The notes beneath the pieces are model-generated. The model had not been told where the DNA came from. It did no database searches and worked only from the letters and a program-made list of their open reading frames with translations. Below, piece by piece: positions 20,186 through 28,987 of a stretch of DNA of 37,064 nucleotides. The position numbers were made by a program, and so were the translations under genes. Source of the stretch: Jiangellaceae bacterium. Lineage in GTDB: Bacteria; Actinomycetota; Actinomycetes; Jiangellales; Jiangellaceae. The DNA is taken from NCBI GenBank assembly GCA_014534205.1, contig JACVRX010000003.1:1-37064 (forward strand), written 5' to 3'. Every line of letters starts with the position of its first letter. Position 1 is the first letter of the stretch.

Positions 20186-20202
20186 GTAATGGAGATCACG
20201 TG
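20186..20202. promoter_or_regulatory. Direct repeat B (gtaatggagatcacgtg), possible Lrp-type operator half
   Basis: Paired with repeat A in the lat/amidohydrolase divergent region. Confidence 0.4.
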
Positions 20203-20273
20203 GCGCAAGACTTCCCGCCTAACCAGGAGTATACCGCAAGACCGCCTGGATTGCCGAGTCCTACGATCACGAC

Positions 20274-21908
20274 ATGCCGAGGATGGTGCTGCTGCGCGGC
20301 GGTAACGTCTACAGCGCGAGCGACCCGTTCGCGACCGCGCTGCTGGTCGTTGGGGAGCGGGTGGCCTGGGTGGGCGGCGAGGGCGCCGCCCAGACGCACG
20401 TGGACAGCGCCGACGAGGTGGTGCAGCTCGAAGGGGCGCTGGTCACGCCGGCGTTCGTGGACGCCCACGTGCACGTGATGGAGACCGGCCTGGCGCGCGA
20501 CGGCGTCGACCTGTCGAACTGTGTCTCGCTCGCCGAGTGCCTGGACCGGGTGGTGGCGCACGCTCGGTCGCGCCCGAGTGAACCGGTGTTCGGGCACGGC
20601 TGGGACGAACGAAGCTGGCCGGAAGCTCGCCCGCCGACCCGCACCGAGGTGGATCGGGCGACCGGCGGGGCCGTGGCGTACCTCAGCCGCGTCGACGTGC
20701 ACTCGGCGGTGGTCTCCAGCGCGCTGCTGGACGCCGTGCCGGCGGTGCTCCACGCCGACGGCTACGACGGCAACGGGCTGGTGCGGCGCCAGGCTCATCA
20801 CACGGCGCGGCGAGCCACCCGCGACACACTGCCGCCGGCTCGCCGCGCTCGGTTGCAGCGCGACACTCTGTGGCACGCCGTGACGCTCGGCATCGGCTCA
20901 GTACACGAGATCGGAGCACCGCATATCGCCGACGACGATGACCTGCGCGGCGTCTTCGCGCTCACCCGCGACGAACCGTCGCCGGAGGTGATCGGCTACT
21001 GGGGCGAGGCCGGACCCCACGGCATTGCGGTGGCGCTCCGGGCGGGCTGTGCAGGAGCCGCCGGCGACCTCAACATCGACGGCAGCCTCGGATCGCGAAC
21101 CGCGTTGCTGTCGGCACCCTATGCCGACGCCGCGGCCGAGTCCGGTGCCTGTTACGTCGGCCTCGATGAGGCCACCGAGCACGTGGTGGCGTGCACAGCG
21201 GCCGGTGTGCAGGCTGGTTTCCATTGCATCGGTGACGCGGCGGTGCGCATCGCCGTCTCGGCGATGCAGCGGGCTGCAGAGCGGTGCGGTACGGAAGCGG
21301 TGATTGCCGCGCACCACCGACTGGAACATGTCGAGATGATTGCGCCGCGGCAGGTCGCCGAGATGGCCCGGCTGGGCGTCGCCGCAAGCGTCCAGCCCCG
21401 CTTCGACGAGCTGTGGGGCGGCTTGGCCGGGATGTATGCAACGCGGCTCGGTGCCGATCGGGCCGTCGCCATGAACCCGTTCGCGTCGATGGCGCGAGCC
21501 GGCGTGACGCTGGCGTTCGGCTCCGACTCGCCGGTGACGCCGCTCGGCGGATGGGAGATGGTGCGGGCGGCCGCCTACCACCGCACCCTGGAGCACCGGC
21601 TGAGCGTCCGGGCCGCCTTCGCGGCGGCCACCCGCGGCGGCTGGCGGGCGGCCGGCGTCGCGGACGCCGGCGTGCTGGCGCCCGGGATGCTCGCGAGCTA
21701 CGCGGTGTGGGAGGTGCCGGGGGAACTCGTCGTCACGGCCCCTGACGAGCGGATCGCGGCATGGTCCACCGACCCCCGATCCGGCGTACCGGGGCTCCCG
21801 GAGCTCACGCCGGGGGCACCGCTACCGGTCTGCTTGCAAACGGTTGTGCGAGGACGCACCGTGTTCCGGCGGGACGGCACGCCGGCTCCTGCACTGGCGT
21901 CGGACTGA
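20274..21908 (+). CDS. Amidohydrolase family protein (YtcJ-like)
   Basis: PAFVDAHVHVMETG, GHGWDERSWPEARPPTRTEVDRAT, GFHCIGDAAVRIAVSAM, FGSDSPVTPLGGWEMV. Confidence 0.9.
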   Translation: MPRMVLLRGGNVYSASDPFATALLVVGERVAWVGGEGAAQTHVDSADEVVQLEGALVTPAFVDAHVHVMETGLARDGVDLSNCVSLAECLDRVVAHARSRPSEPVFGHGWDERSWPEARPPTRTEVDRATGGAVAYLSRVDVHSAVVSSALLDAVPAVLHADGYDGNGLVRRQAHHTARRATRDTLPPARRARLQRDTLWHAVTLGIGSVHEIGAPHIADDDDLRGVFALTRDEPSPEVIGYWGEAGPHGIAVALRAGCAGAAGDLNIDGSLGSRTALLSAPYADAAAESGACYVGLDEATEHVVACTAAGVQAGFHCIGDAAVRIAVSAMQRAAERCGTEAVIAAHHRLEHVEMIAPRQVAEMARLGVAASVQPRFDELWGGLAGMYATRLGADRAVAMNPFASMARAGVTLAFGSDSPVTPLGGWEMVRAAAYHRTLEHRLSVRAAFAAATRGGWRAAGVADAGVLAPGMLASYAVWEVPGELVVTAPDERIAAWSTDPRSGVPGLPELTPGAPLPVCLQTVVRGRTVFRRDGTPAPALASD

Positions 21909-21918
21909 CCGCGCCAGT

Positions 21919-21960
21919 GCGGCGTGTCGGCGGCGACACGCCGCTGTCGCACATTTTTTA
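21919..21960 (+). terminator. Intrinsic-like terminator after the amidohydrolase gene
   Basis: Perfect 11-bp stem gcggcgtgtcg-gcgg-cgacacgccgc (21919-21944) with ttttt tract about 10 nt after the stem. Confidence 0.7.
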
Positions 21961-22316
21961 CGAGTGAATCCACGAATCTCGTGATCGTCTGACGGCCCGT
22001 GCTAGCTGGCACGACGTCCCTTCGGTGCACGTCACGGCGGCGTTGACAGCGGCGCCGTGGTGAATCACAGTCGGCTGTCGTCAACCATCGACACCGCTCG
22101 GATCGACGTCCGGGTGAGGCCGCGAGACCGGGGTCAGGGGAGCCTTCGGCGGTAACGGGGAACACCACGCTCCTGTCCGCTCGGCGAACTCCACGGCGGT
22201 CCGAGCGGGTCGACGGTGCGACCAGGCCCGGCTCGCCCAGTAGACAACGGTCGGCGCGCCCGATCGGTCCGAAGGGCGAGTCCGGGCCACCTGCAACCGG
22301 CCGTAGAGTTGCCGCC

Positions 22317-23948
22317 ATGTCCGCGGGAGCCAACCAGCTCGCCTACGTGTCAACCCGCGGGCGGGCCGCGCTGACATTCCTCCTGCTGCTGGTGCCGGTG
22401 GGCGGGCTCCTCCTGGTGCTCGCCGTGCCGGCGCTGGACCTGCGTTGGGAGCACCATCCGGCCCATTTCTGGCTGGTTCTCAGTGTGGCGGTCGTCAACG
22501 TCGTGCTCGCCGTCATTACCAGCGGGGCGGCGACTGCCCGCGGCGACGCTCGGCTGTTCCTCGTGTCGCTCGCCTTGATCGCAAGTGCCGGGTTCCTCGG
22601 ACTGCACGCGCTCGCAACTCCTGGCGTGCTGCTGGCCGGCCCGAACCAGGGATTCAATATCGCGACGCCGGTCGGCTTGCTGCTGGCGGCCGGGTTGGCC
22701 GCGGCATCGGCCACGGTGAGCGAGCGGCAGCTCTCCGACAGGGCAATGCGCTGGATGCGCGGTGCACTCGTGGTGCTGATCGTGGCCTGGGCGGCCGGGT
22801 CGGTGGGCGGGCTCGGCGTGCTCAGTGGACCGCCCAGTACTGAAACACCTACCGCATTGCGGCTCATGGCGCCCGTGGCGATCGCTCTGTACCTGTTCGC
22901 CGGGTGGTGTTACTTCGCGTTGTATCGGACGCGCCGGCGGACCCTGCCACTCGCAATCGCGGCCGCATTCGTACTGCTTGCCGAGGCGATGCTGGCGGTG
23001 GCCTTCGGCCGCAACTGGCAGCTCAGCTGGTGGGAATGGCACCTGCTGATGGCGGTCGCGTTCGGCGCGATCCTGGTGGCGGCGCGGGTGGAGTTCCGAC
23101 GCACCGGGTCGCTCACGGCGGCCTTCGGTGGTCTCTACCTGGAGAGCACGCTGGCCCGAGTCGACGCCCGCTATTCGGCCGCACTCGGTGAGTTGGTTGC
23201 GGCGATCCGGGCCGACGAACCGCTGGCGCCGGTGCTCGCCCGGTTGCGCGCGGACGGTGTCGCGGCCGACGAGGTGGCAGTGCTCGAGCGCTCGGCGCGC
23301 GAGTTGGCCCGGGTGGACTCGCTGCTCAGCGCGTACGTCGGTCCGCGGCTGGCCGAGCGGCTGCGGCAGCAGCCGGCCATGGCCCGGCTCGGCGGGCGCG
23401 AGACCGAGGTCTCGGTACTCTTCGCCGACCTCGCCGGGTTCACGACGTTCTCGCAGAACCGGCCGGCGGCGGAGGTCATCGAGATGCTGAACTCGTACTG
23501 GGAACCGATCGTGCCGGTGGTCGCCGGACGGGAAGGCGGGTGGATCGAGCGATTCGCCGGCGATGCGATCATGGTGGTGTTCAACGCGGTCGACGACCAA
23601 CCCGACCACCCCGCCCGGGCGGCGCGCGCCGCGCTGGCCATGCGCAAGGCAGCGGCTGCGATCGCGGCGGCACACCCGGACTGGCCGACCTTCCGCATCG
23701 GCATTCACACCGGGCGTGCCGTCATCGGCAACGTCGGCGCCGACGACCAGCGCAGTTTCGCCGCCATCGGCGACACGACGAACGTGGCCGCGCGGCTGCA
23801 AGCCGCAGCTACCCCCGGCCAGGTGCTGATCAGCCAGGCCACATACGCCGAGTTGGGCAACGACGTACACACCGAGGCGCTCGGCCCGCTCGCCCTGAAG
23901 GGCCGCGCCGAACCCGTCCCTGCCTACCAACTCACCGCTCTGGAATGA
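22317..23948 (+). CDS. Membrane class III adenylate/guanylate cyclase
   Basis: Hydrophobic N-terminal half, then VSVLFADLAGFTTFSQ...FAGDAIMVVFN...RIGIHTGRAVIGNVG...AIGDTTNVAARLQ. Confidence 0.92.
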   Translation: MSAGANQLAYVSTRGRAALTFLLLLVPVGGLLLVLAVPALDLRWEHHPAHFWLVLSVAVVNVVLAVITSGAATARGDARLFLVSLALIASAGFLGLHALATPGVLLAGPNQGFNIATPVGLLLAAGLAAASATVSERQLSDRAMRWMRGALVVLIVAWAAGSVGGLGVLSGPPSTETPTALRLMAPVAIALYLFAGWCYFALYRTRRRTLPLAIAAAFVLLAEAMLAVAFGRNWQLSWWEWHLLMAVAFGAILVAARVEFRRTGSLTAAFGGLYLESTLARVDARYSAALGELVAAIRADEPLAPVLARLRADGVAADEVAVLERSARELARVDSLLSAYVGPRLAERLRQQPAMARLGGRETEVSVLFADLAGFTTFSQNRPAAEVIEMLNSYWEPIVPVVAGREGGWIERFAGDAIMVVFNAVDDQPDHPARAARAALAMRKAAAAIAAAHPDWPTFRIGIHTGRAVIGNVGADDQRSFAAIGDTTNVAARLQAAATPGQVLISQATYAELGNDVHTEALGPLALKGRAEPVPAYQLTALE

Positions 23949-24021
23949 CCACGTTGACCACCCGGGCCCGTACATCACCAGGCCTGCAACCCTGGTGATG
24001 TACGGGCACGCCTGGTGATGG
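23941..24021 (+). repeat. Dispersed palindromic element, copy R2
   Basis: tggaatgaccacgttgaccacccgggcccgtacatcaccaggcctgcaaccctggtgatgtacgggcacgcctggtgatgg; perfect 17-bp arms gcccgtacatcaccagg/cctggtgatgtacgggc. Confidence 0.95.
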
Positions 24022-24065
24022 CTTCCCGGCCTACCATCGGAACGTCCGGAACTTGAGAGAACAAC

Positions 24066-25628
24066 TTGAGAGAACGGAGCGCTCCGCTGGCCCAAGCGCC
24101 GCTCGCCCGCGCCGCCGGGGCCCTGGGCCTCGGGGCGGCCCTGGTGCTGGCATTCTCGCCCTACGACCTGTGGTTCGTCGCGGTGGTGGTGGCGGGCCTG
24201 CTCGCGCTGCTGCTGCGTGGTCAGGCTCCAGGGCGCTCCGCGGTCTACGGGTTCCTGGCCGGCCTCGGCTTCTTCGTCACGCTGCTGCCGTGGATCGGCG
24301 AGGAGGTCGGGCCGATCCCGTGGCTCATCCTCGCAGCTTTCGAGGCGCTGTTCTTCGCGCCGCTGGGTGCCGTGCTCGCGCTCGTGCAACGGCTGCCCGG
24401 CTGGCCGTTCTGGACGGCGTGCGCCTGGGTGGCCGAGGAGGCGCTGCGGGGTCGGGTTCCGTACGGTGGCTTCACCTGGGGACGTCTGGCCTTCTCCCAG
24501 GCGGACGGTCCGTTGCTGCCACTGGCGGCGCTCGGCGGCGCACCGCTCGTGACGTCGGCCGTCGCGCTGGCCGGCGGGCTGCTCGGCTGGGGCGTGCTGC
24601 GCCGCCCGCTCTGGCAGCGGCTCTTGGCCATTGCTGCCGCGGCGGCCATCACATCCGCCGGCCCGTTGTTCGCGCCGACGAGCAGCGCCGGCGACACGGT
24701 GACCGTCGCGGTCATCCAGGGCAACGTGCCGCAGCTGGGCCTGGAATTCAACGAACGACGGCGAGCGATCACCGCCAACCATGCCGACCTCACCAGGCGG
24801 TTGGCGGACGAGGTCGCGAGCGGCCGCGTCACGCAACCGGATGCCGTGATCTGGCCGGAGAACTCGGTCGACATCAACCCGTACGCCGATGCGGAGACCA
24901 GAGCTGCGATCAGCGCAGCTGTCGACGTGATCGACGCGCCCACGCTGGTCGGCGCCCTGGTCCCCACGGCCGACGAGCAGAACGTGCAGAACACGTCGAT
25001 CGTGTGGCAGCCGGGGGAGGGACCGGGGCTCACCTACGTGAAGCGGCACCCGATGCCGTTCGGTGAATACATCCCGTTCCGCTCGGTGGCGAGGTTGATC
25101 AGTCCCGCCGTGGACCGCCAGCCGCGCGACTTCGTCGCCGGTACCCAGGTGGGGGTCCTGCCCATGGGTCCGGCACGAGTCGGCAGCGTCATCTGTTTCG
25201 AGGTGGCCTTCGACAACCTGGTCCGCGACGCCGTCCGAGCCGGTAGTGACCTCCTCGCCGTGCAGACCAACAACGCGACATTCGGGTTCACCCCGATGAC
25301 AGAACAGCAGCTGGCCATGGCCCGGCTGCGTGCAGTCGAGCACGGGCGCACAGTGCTGGTTGCCGCCCTGTCCGGCGTCAGCGCGGTGGTCGGGCCGGAC
25401 GGCGCCGTCCGCGACCGTGCCGAGGTCTTCACTCAGCAGGCTCTGGTCGCCGACGTCGAGCTGGCACGGTCCCGGACCAGCGCGACGACCGCGGGGGAGT
25501 GGCCGGAATGGATCCTGACGGCGCTGGTCGTCGGCGCAGCGGCGGCGGCGCTGCTGCTTCCGCGCGGCCGCCGCCCTGACCACGTCAGCCCGGCGGGAGC
25601 CGAGCCGGCCACGGTGGAGGCACGGTGA
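24066..25628 (+). CDS. lnt: Apolipoprotein N-acyltransferase
   Basis: Multi-TM N-terminus plus nitrilase domain with Glu (IWPENSVDI), Lys ([15 protein letters not shown]) and Cys ([16 protein letters not shown]) catalytic motifs. Confidence 0.94.
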   Translation: MRERSAPLAQAPLARAAGALGLGAALVLAFSPYDLWFVAVVVAGLLALLLRGQAPGRSAVYGFLAGLGFFVTLLPWIGEEVGPIPWLILAAFEALFFAPLGAVLALVQRLPGWPFWTACAWVAEEALRGRVPYGGFTWGRLAFSQADGPLLPLAALGGAPLVTSAVALAGGLLGWGVLRRPLWQRLLAIAAAAAITSAGPLFAPTSSAGDTVTVAVIQGNVPQLGLEFNERRRAITANHADLTRRLADEVASGRVTQPDAVIWPENSVDINPYADAETRAAISAAVDVIDAPTLVGALVPTADEQNVQNTSIVWQPGEGPGLTYVKRHPMPFGEYIPFRSVARLISPAVDRQPRDFVAGTQVGVLPMGPARVGSVICFEVAFDNLVRDAVRAGSDLLAVQTNNATFGFTPMTEQQLAMARLRAVEHGRTVLVAALSGVSAVVGPDGAVRDRAEVFTQQALVADVELARSRTSATTAGEWPEWILTALVVGAAAAALLLPRGRRPDHVSPAGAEPATVEAR

Positions 25629-26380
25629 CTGCGTCCCTGGATACCGGCCGCGTACTTGTGATCGTCCCGACGTACAACGAGGCGCGGACCCTGCGCAAGG
25701 CAGTCGAACGCGTTCGTACGGCCGTTCCGGCCGCCCACGTGCTGGTCGTCGACGACGCTTCGCCGGACGGCACCGGCGACATCGCGCAGGCCATGGCAGA
25801 GCTCGATCCGCGGGTGCACGTGCTCCACCGGCCGCGGAAAGAGGGGCTGGGCCGGGCGTACCTGGCCGGGTTCCGGTGGGGCTTGGACGCCGGTTTCGAC
25901 GCGCTGGTCGAGATGGACGCCGACGGCTCACACCAGCCAGAAGAGCTGCCGCAGCTGCTCGCGGCGTTGGCCAACGCCGATCTGGTCATCGGCTCGCGCT
26001 ACGTGGCCGGCGGCACGGTCACCAACTGGCCATTGCATCGCACGCTGCTCTCCCGCGGGGGCAATCTGTACACCCGCCTCGCCCTCGGGCTGCCGGTGCG
26101 CGACGCCACCGCGGGGTACCGGGTCTACCGGGCCAGCGCCTTACGCAGGCTGCGGCTGGACGGCGTCGCGTCCCAGGGCTACTGCTTCCAGGTGGACCTC
26201 GCGTGGCGGGCGGTACGCACCGGACTGCGGATCGCCGAAGTACCGACGACGTTCGTCGAGCGCACCGAGGGCCACTCGAAGATGAGCAGCGCGATCATCC
26301 GTGAGGCGCTGTTGCAGGTAACCCGCTGGGGTGTGGCGTACCGGCTGGGTCAGATCCGCCGCGCGATGTGGCGCGGGTAG
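25625..26380 (+). CDS. ppm1: Polyprenol-phosphate mannosyltransferase, Ppm1 GT2 domain
   Basis: [54 protein letters not shown] overlap with lnt. Confidence 0.93.
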   Translation: MTASLDTGRVLVIVPTYNEARTLRKAVERVRTAVPAAHVLVVDDASPDGTGDIAQAMAELDPRVHVLHRPRKEGLGRAYLAGFRWGLDAGFDALVEMDADGSHQPEELPQLLAALANADLVIGSRYVAGGTVTNWPLHRTLLSRGGNLYTRLALGLPVRDATAGYRVYRASALRRLRLDGVASQGYCFQVDLAWRAVRTGLRIAEVPTTFVERTEGHSKMSSAIIREALLQVTRWGVAYRLGQIRRAMWRG

Positions 26381-26388
26381 CGTCGGCG

Positions 26389-26778
26389 TCAGGCGCTTTT
26401 CCTGCGGCTCCGGTCGCTGGCGGCGAGCTGCGCGCTGCCGGGCAACTGCCCGGCCCTCAGGAGCTGCAGCCGCTCGTCGAGCAACTGCTCGAGGTCCTCG
26501 ATCGAGCGCCGCTCCAGCAGCATGTCCCAGTGCGTGCGCGGCGGCTTGGCCGGTTTCTCCTCCGGCCTGTTGGTCTCCACCCGCAGCGCCTGGGCGCCGC
26601 AGCGGGGGCAGTCCCACAGCGCCGGGACTTCGGCCTCGACCGAAAACGTCATCTCGAACGTGTGCCCGTGCGCACACTCGTAGGTCACGGCCTGCCGCTC
26701 TGCGAGTTCGACGCCGCGCTCGTCCTCGTAGCTCGTGGCACCCAGCCGGGACCCGCGGAGTGTAGAACGCTCGGCCAT
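26389..26778 (-). CDS. rbpA: RNA polymerase-binding protein RbpA; start set at ATG 26778
   Basis: MAERSTLRGSRLGATSYEDERGVELAERQAVTYECAHGHTFEMTFSVEAEVPALWDCPRCG...KPPRTHWDMLLERRSIEDLEQLLDERL. Confidence 0.96.
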   Translation of the reverse strand: MAERSTLRGSRLGATSYEDERGVELAERQAVTYECAHGHTFEMTFSVEAEVPALWDCPRCGAQALRVETNRPEEKPAKPPRTHWDMLLERRSIEDLEQLLDERLQLLRAGQLPGSAQLAASDRSRRKSA

Positions 26779-26877
26779 CGTGGGAGCCCTTCCGGGACGG
26801 TGGTCCCTGCGTCGGAGGTAACGTTTCAGCCGGTCCTGACGTCGCCGGTCGGGCAGCGTCAAGTCGACACCTGAAGG

Positions 26878-26903
26878 AACGCCGCAGTACACCGGGTTGT
26901 TCC
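26878..26903 (-). promoter_or_regulatory. SigR-type promoter upstream of rbpA: GGAAC-N18-GTT
   Basis: Minus strand ggaac aacccggtgtactgcggc gtt: -35 at 26903-26899, 18-nt spacer, -10 at 26880-26878. Confidence 0.8.
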
Positions 26904-26933
26904 GGGCGCGCAGCACCCGGGCGCGTCGAGAGT

Positions 26934-28325
26934 TCACGTCCGCAACACGGCCGGCACGTCATTACCCGCCTGCTCGATGCCGCGCCGTACGTCGACCCGG
27001 GAGAGCAGTGCAACACCGCCGGCGAAGAACAGGATCAACACCAGGATCGCGCTCCGGTACGAGCCGGTGAGCTGGAACGTCACGCCGAAGGCGAGTGCGC
27101 CGAACCAGCTCGTACCCCGCTCGACCGCTTGGTAGAGGCTGAAGTACTCGGCTTGCTTGCCGCGCGGGACGAGCAGGCTGTAGAGCGAGCGGGACAGCGC
27201 CTGGCTGCCGCCGAGCACGACGCCGATCACGACGGCCAGTGCGAGGAACGGCACTACCTGCCGGGCCGGCAGGAAATAGGCCCCGGCGACCACGGCCGTC
27301 CAGACCACCAGCGCAGCGATGATCGTCCGCTTGCTGCCCACCCGCGCCGCCAACCGACCGAGCAGCAAGGCGCCGCCGAATGCGACGAACTGGACCAGCA
27401 GGATGGCTACGACGAGCATGCTCTCGGGAAGCCCCAACTGGCGGTTGCCGTAGATCGACGCGGCATAGATCACCGTCTGCAGACCGTCGTTGTAGAGCAG
27501 GTACGCCAAGAGGAATGTCAGCGTCTGCGGGTAGGCCCGGGCATGCCGCAGCGTGTCGCGGAGTTGGCTGAACGCTGCAGCGATCGCGGATGCCTCGGCA
27601 CCGGTGCGGACGATGGCGATCGGCGGACGGTCCCGCAGGCCACGCAAGGGCACGATCGTCCACACCGCCCACCACACACCGGCCGAGAGCAGGCATACGC
27701 GAACCGCGTCGGCGGTGGACAGGCCGAACGGCAGCACCGTGATCAGTACGAGGTTGGCGGCAAGCAGCAGGCCGCCGCCCAGATACCCGAGCGCCCAGCC
27801 GCGGCTGGACACCCGGTCTCGGTCCGCCTCGGGGGCGATGTCGCACAGGATCGCGTCGTAGACGACGAGCGAGGATCCCAGCGCGATCGAGGCGACGATC
27901 AGCAGCACGACGCCGAGGCCCCAGTTGGCTCCGGCGACGAAGAACATCGAGGCTGCGGCCGCCGCACCCAACCAGGCGAAGGCACCGAGCAGGTGGCGTT
28001 TGCGTGATGTCCGGTCGGCCGCCGCGCCGACCAGGGGCAGCAGCAGGGCCGACAGCACCGTCGCCACCGTGATCGAGTACGGGGCGACCGACCCGGCGGC
28101 CACCGGAATGCCGAGCACGGACAACGTTCCTGTGCACGGGTCCTCCGGGGTGCCGCGCCGGCCACACGCCGCGGCCTCGGCCACCGCGGTCAGGTATGGC
28201 CCGAAGAGCACGGCCCCGGTGGTCGTCACGAACGCCGAATTCGCCCAGTCGTAGAAGTACCAGGCGCGTTGTTCGCGTGCCCGCTCGGCCGGGTCGCGGA
28301 GCGGGCCCGGTAGCGCGAGCGGCAC
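26934..28325 (-). CDS. MFS transporter, UMF1/Atg22-like
   Basis: AREQRAWYFYDWANSAFVTTTGAVLFGPYLTAVAEAA...; 12-TM-like. Confidence 0.88.
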   Translation of the reverse strand: MPLALPGPLRDPAERAREQRAWYFYDWANSAFVTTTGAVLFGPYLTAVAEAAACGRRGTPEDPCTGTLSVLGIPVAAGSVAPYSITVATVLSALLLPLVGAAADRTSRKRHLLGAFAWLGAAAAASMFFVAGANWGLGVVLLIVASIALGSSLVVYDAILCDIAPEADRDRVSSRGWALGYLGGGLLLAANLVLITVLPFGLSTADAVRVCLLSAGVWWAVWTIVPLRGLRDRPPIAIVRTGAEASAIAAAFSQLRDTLRHARAYPQTLTFLLAYLLYNDGLQTVIYAASIYGNRQLGLPESMLVVAILLVQFVAFGGALLLGRLAARVGSKRTIIAALVVWTAVVAGAYFLPARQVVPFLALAVVIGVVLGGSQALSRSLYSLLVPRGKQAEYFSLYQAVERGTSWFGALAFGVTFQLTGSYRSAILVLILFFAGGVALLSRVDVRRGIEQAGNDVPAVLRT

Positions 28326-28435
28326 GGCACCACCTCACCAGGCTCCAGGCTCGGTTGCGCGGACCGTATCCGTACACTCCGGGTCCGGGAAAGTGTCGAG
28401 AGAGTCGCGCGGACCGACGAGAGCGAGGTGGCGCG

Positions 28436-28987
28436 GTGGCCGTACGGGAGATCCGCCTCTACGGCGACCCGGTACTGCTCACCGTGGCCGACGAGGTGAC
28501 CGAGTTCGGCCCGGCCACGCGATCGCTCGCCACGGACTTGCTCGACACCGTGCAGATTCCCGGTCGTGCCGGGGTGGCAGCACCACAGATAGGGGTGCCG
28601 CTGCGGGCATTCTCCTACAACGTCGACGAGCGGCTTGGCGTGGTGTTCAACCCGCTGATCCTGGACCGGGAAGGGGACCAGCACGGCGACGAGGGGTGCC
28701 TATCGGTGCCGGAGCTCTGGTTTCCGACCCGCCGGTCCCGGTACGTAGCGGTGATCGGGTTCGACGCGGACGGTAATGAGGTCCGCGTCGCCGGCGAGGA
28801 GCTCATGGCCCGGTGTCTGGAGCACGAGGTGGACCACCTCGATGGCATCGTCTACCTGCGCCGGCTCGAGCCCAGCGTCCGCCGGGAAGCAATGCGCGCG
28901 GTCCGGGCGAGCGAATGGTTCAGCCGGCCGGCCGGTAGCCCACCACGACCTGACGCGGGCGCACCCGCCGCACGCCTTGTGCAGTGA
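28436..28987 (+). CDS. def: Peptide deformylase
   Basis: GRAGVAAPQIGVPL, GDEGCLSVPELWF, CLEHEVDHLDGIVYL: three PDF motifs; GTG start. Confidence 0.95.
   Translation: MAVREIRLYGDPVLLTVADEVTEFGPATRSLATDLLDTVQIPGRAGVAAPQIGVPLRAFSYNVDERLGVVFNPLILDREGDQHGDEGCLSVPELWFPTRRSRYVAVIGFDADGNEVRVAGEELMARCLEHEVDHLDGIVYLRRLEPSVRREAMRAVRASEWFSRPAGSPPRPDAGAPAARLVQ

Noticed and set aside
22120-22175. Possible riboswitch (ydaO-like) in gtgaggccgcgagaccggggtcaggggagcc
   Set aside because: No match to a conserved core could be established by eye, and the cyclase appears leaderless.
22350-25931. 1193-aa minus-strand ORF across the cyclase and lnt genes
   Set aside because: Low-complexity R/H/Q/G/E-rich translation antisense to two well-supported genes; typical high-GC spurious ORF. 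It also reads through repeat R2.
26784-26937. N-terminal extension of the rbpA ORF (MNSRRARVLRARNNPVYCG...)
   Set aside because: It covers the SigR-type promoter; RbpA homology begins at MAERSTLRG (26778).
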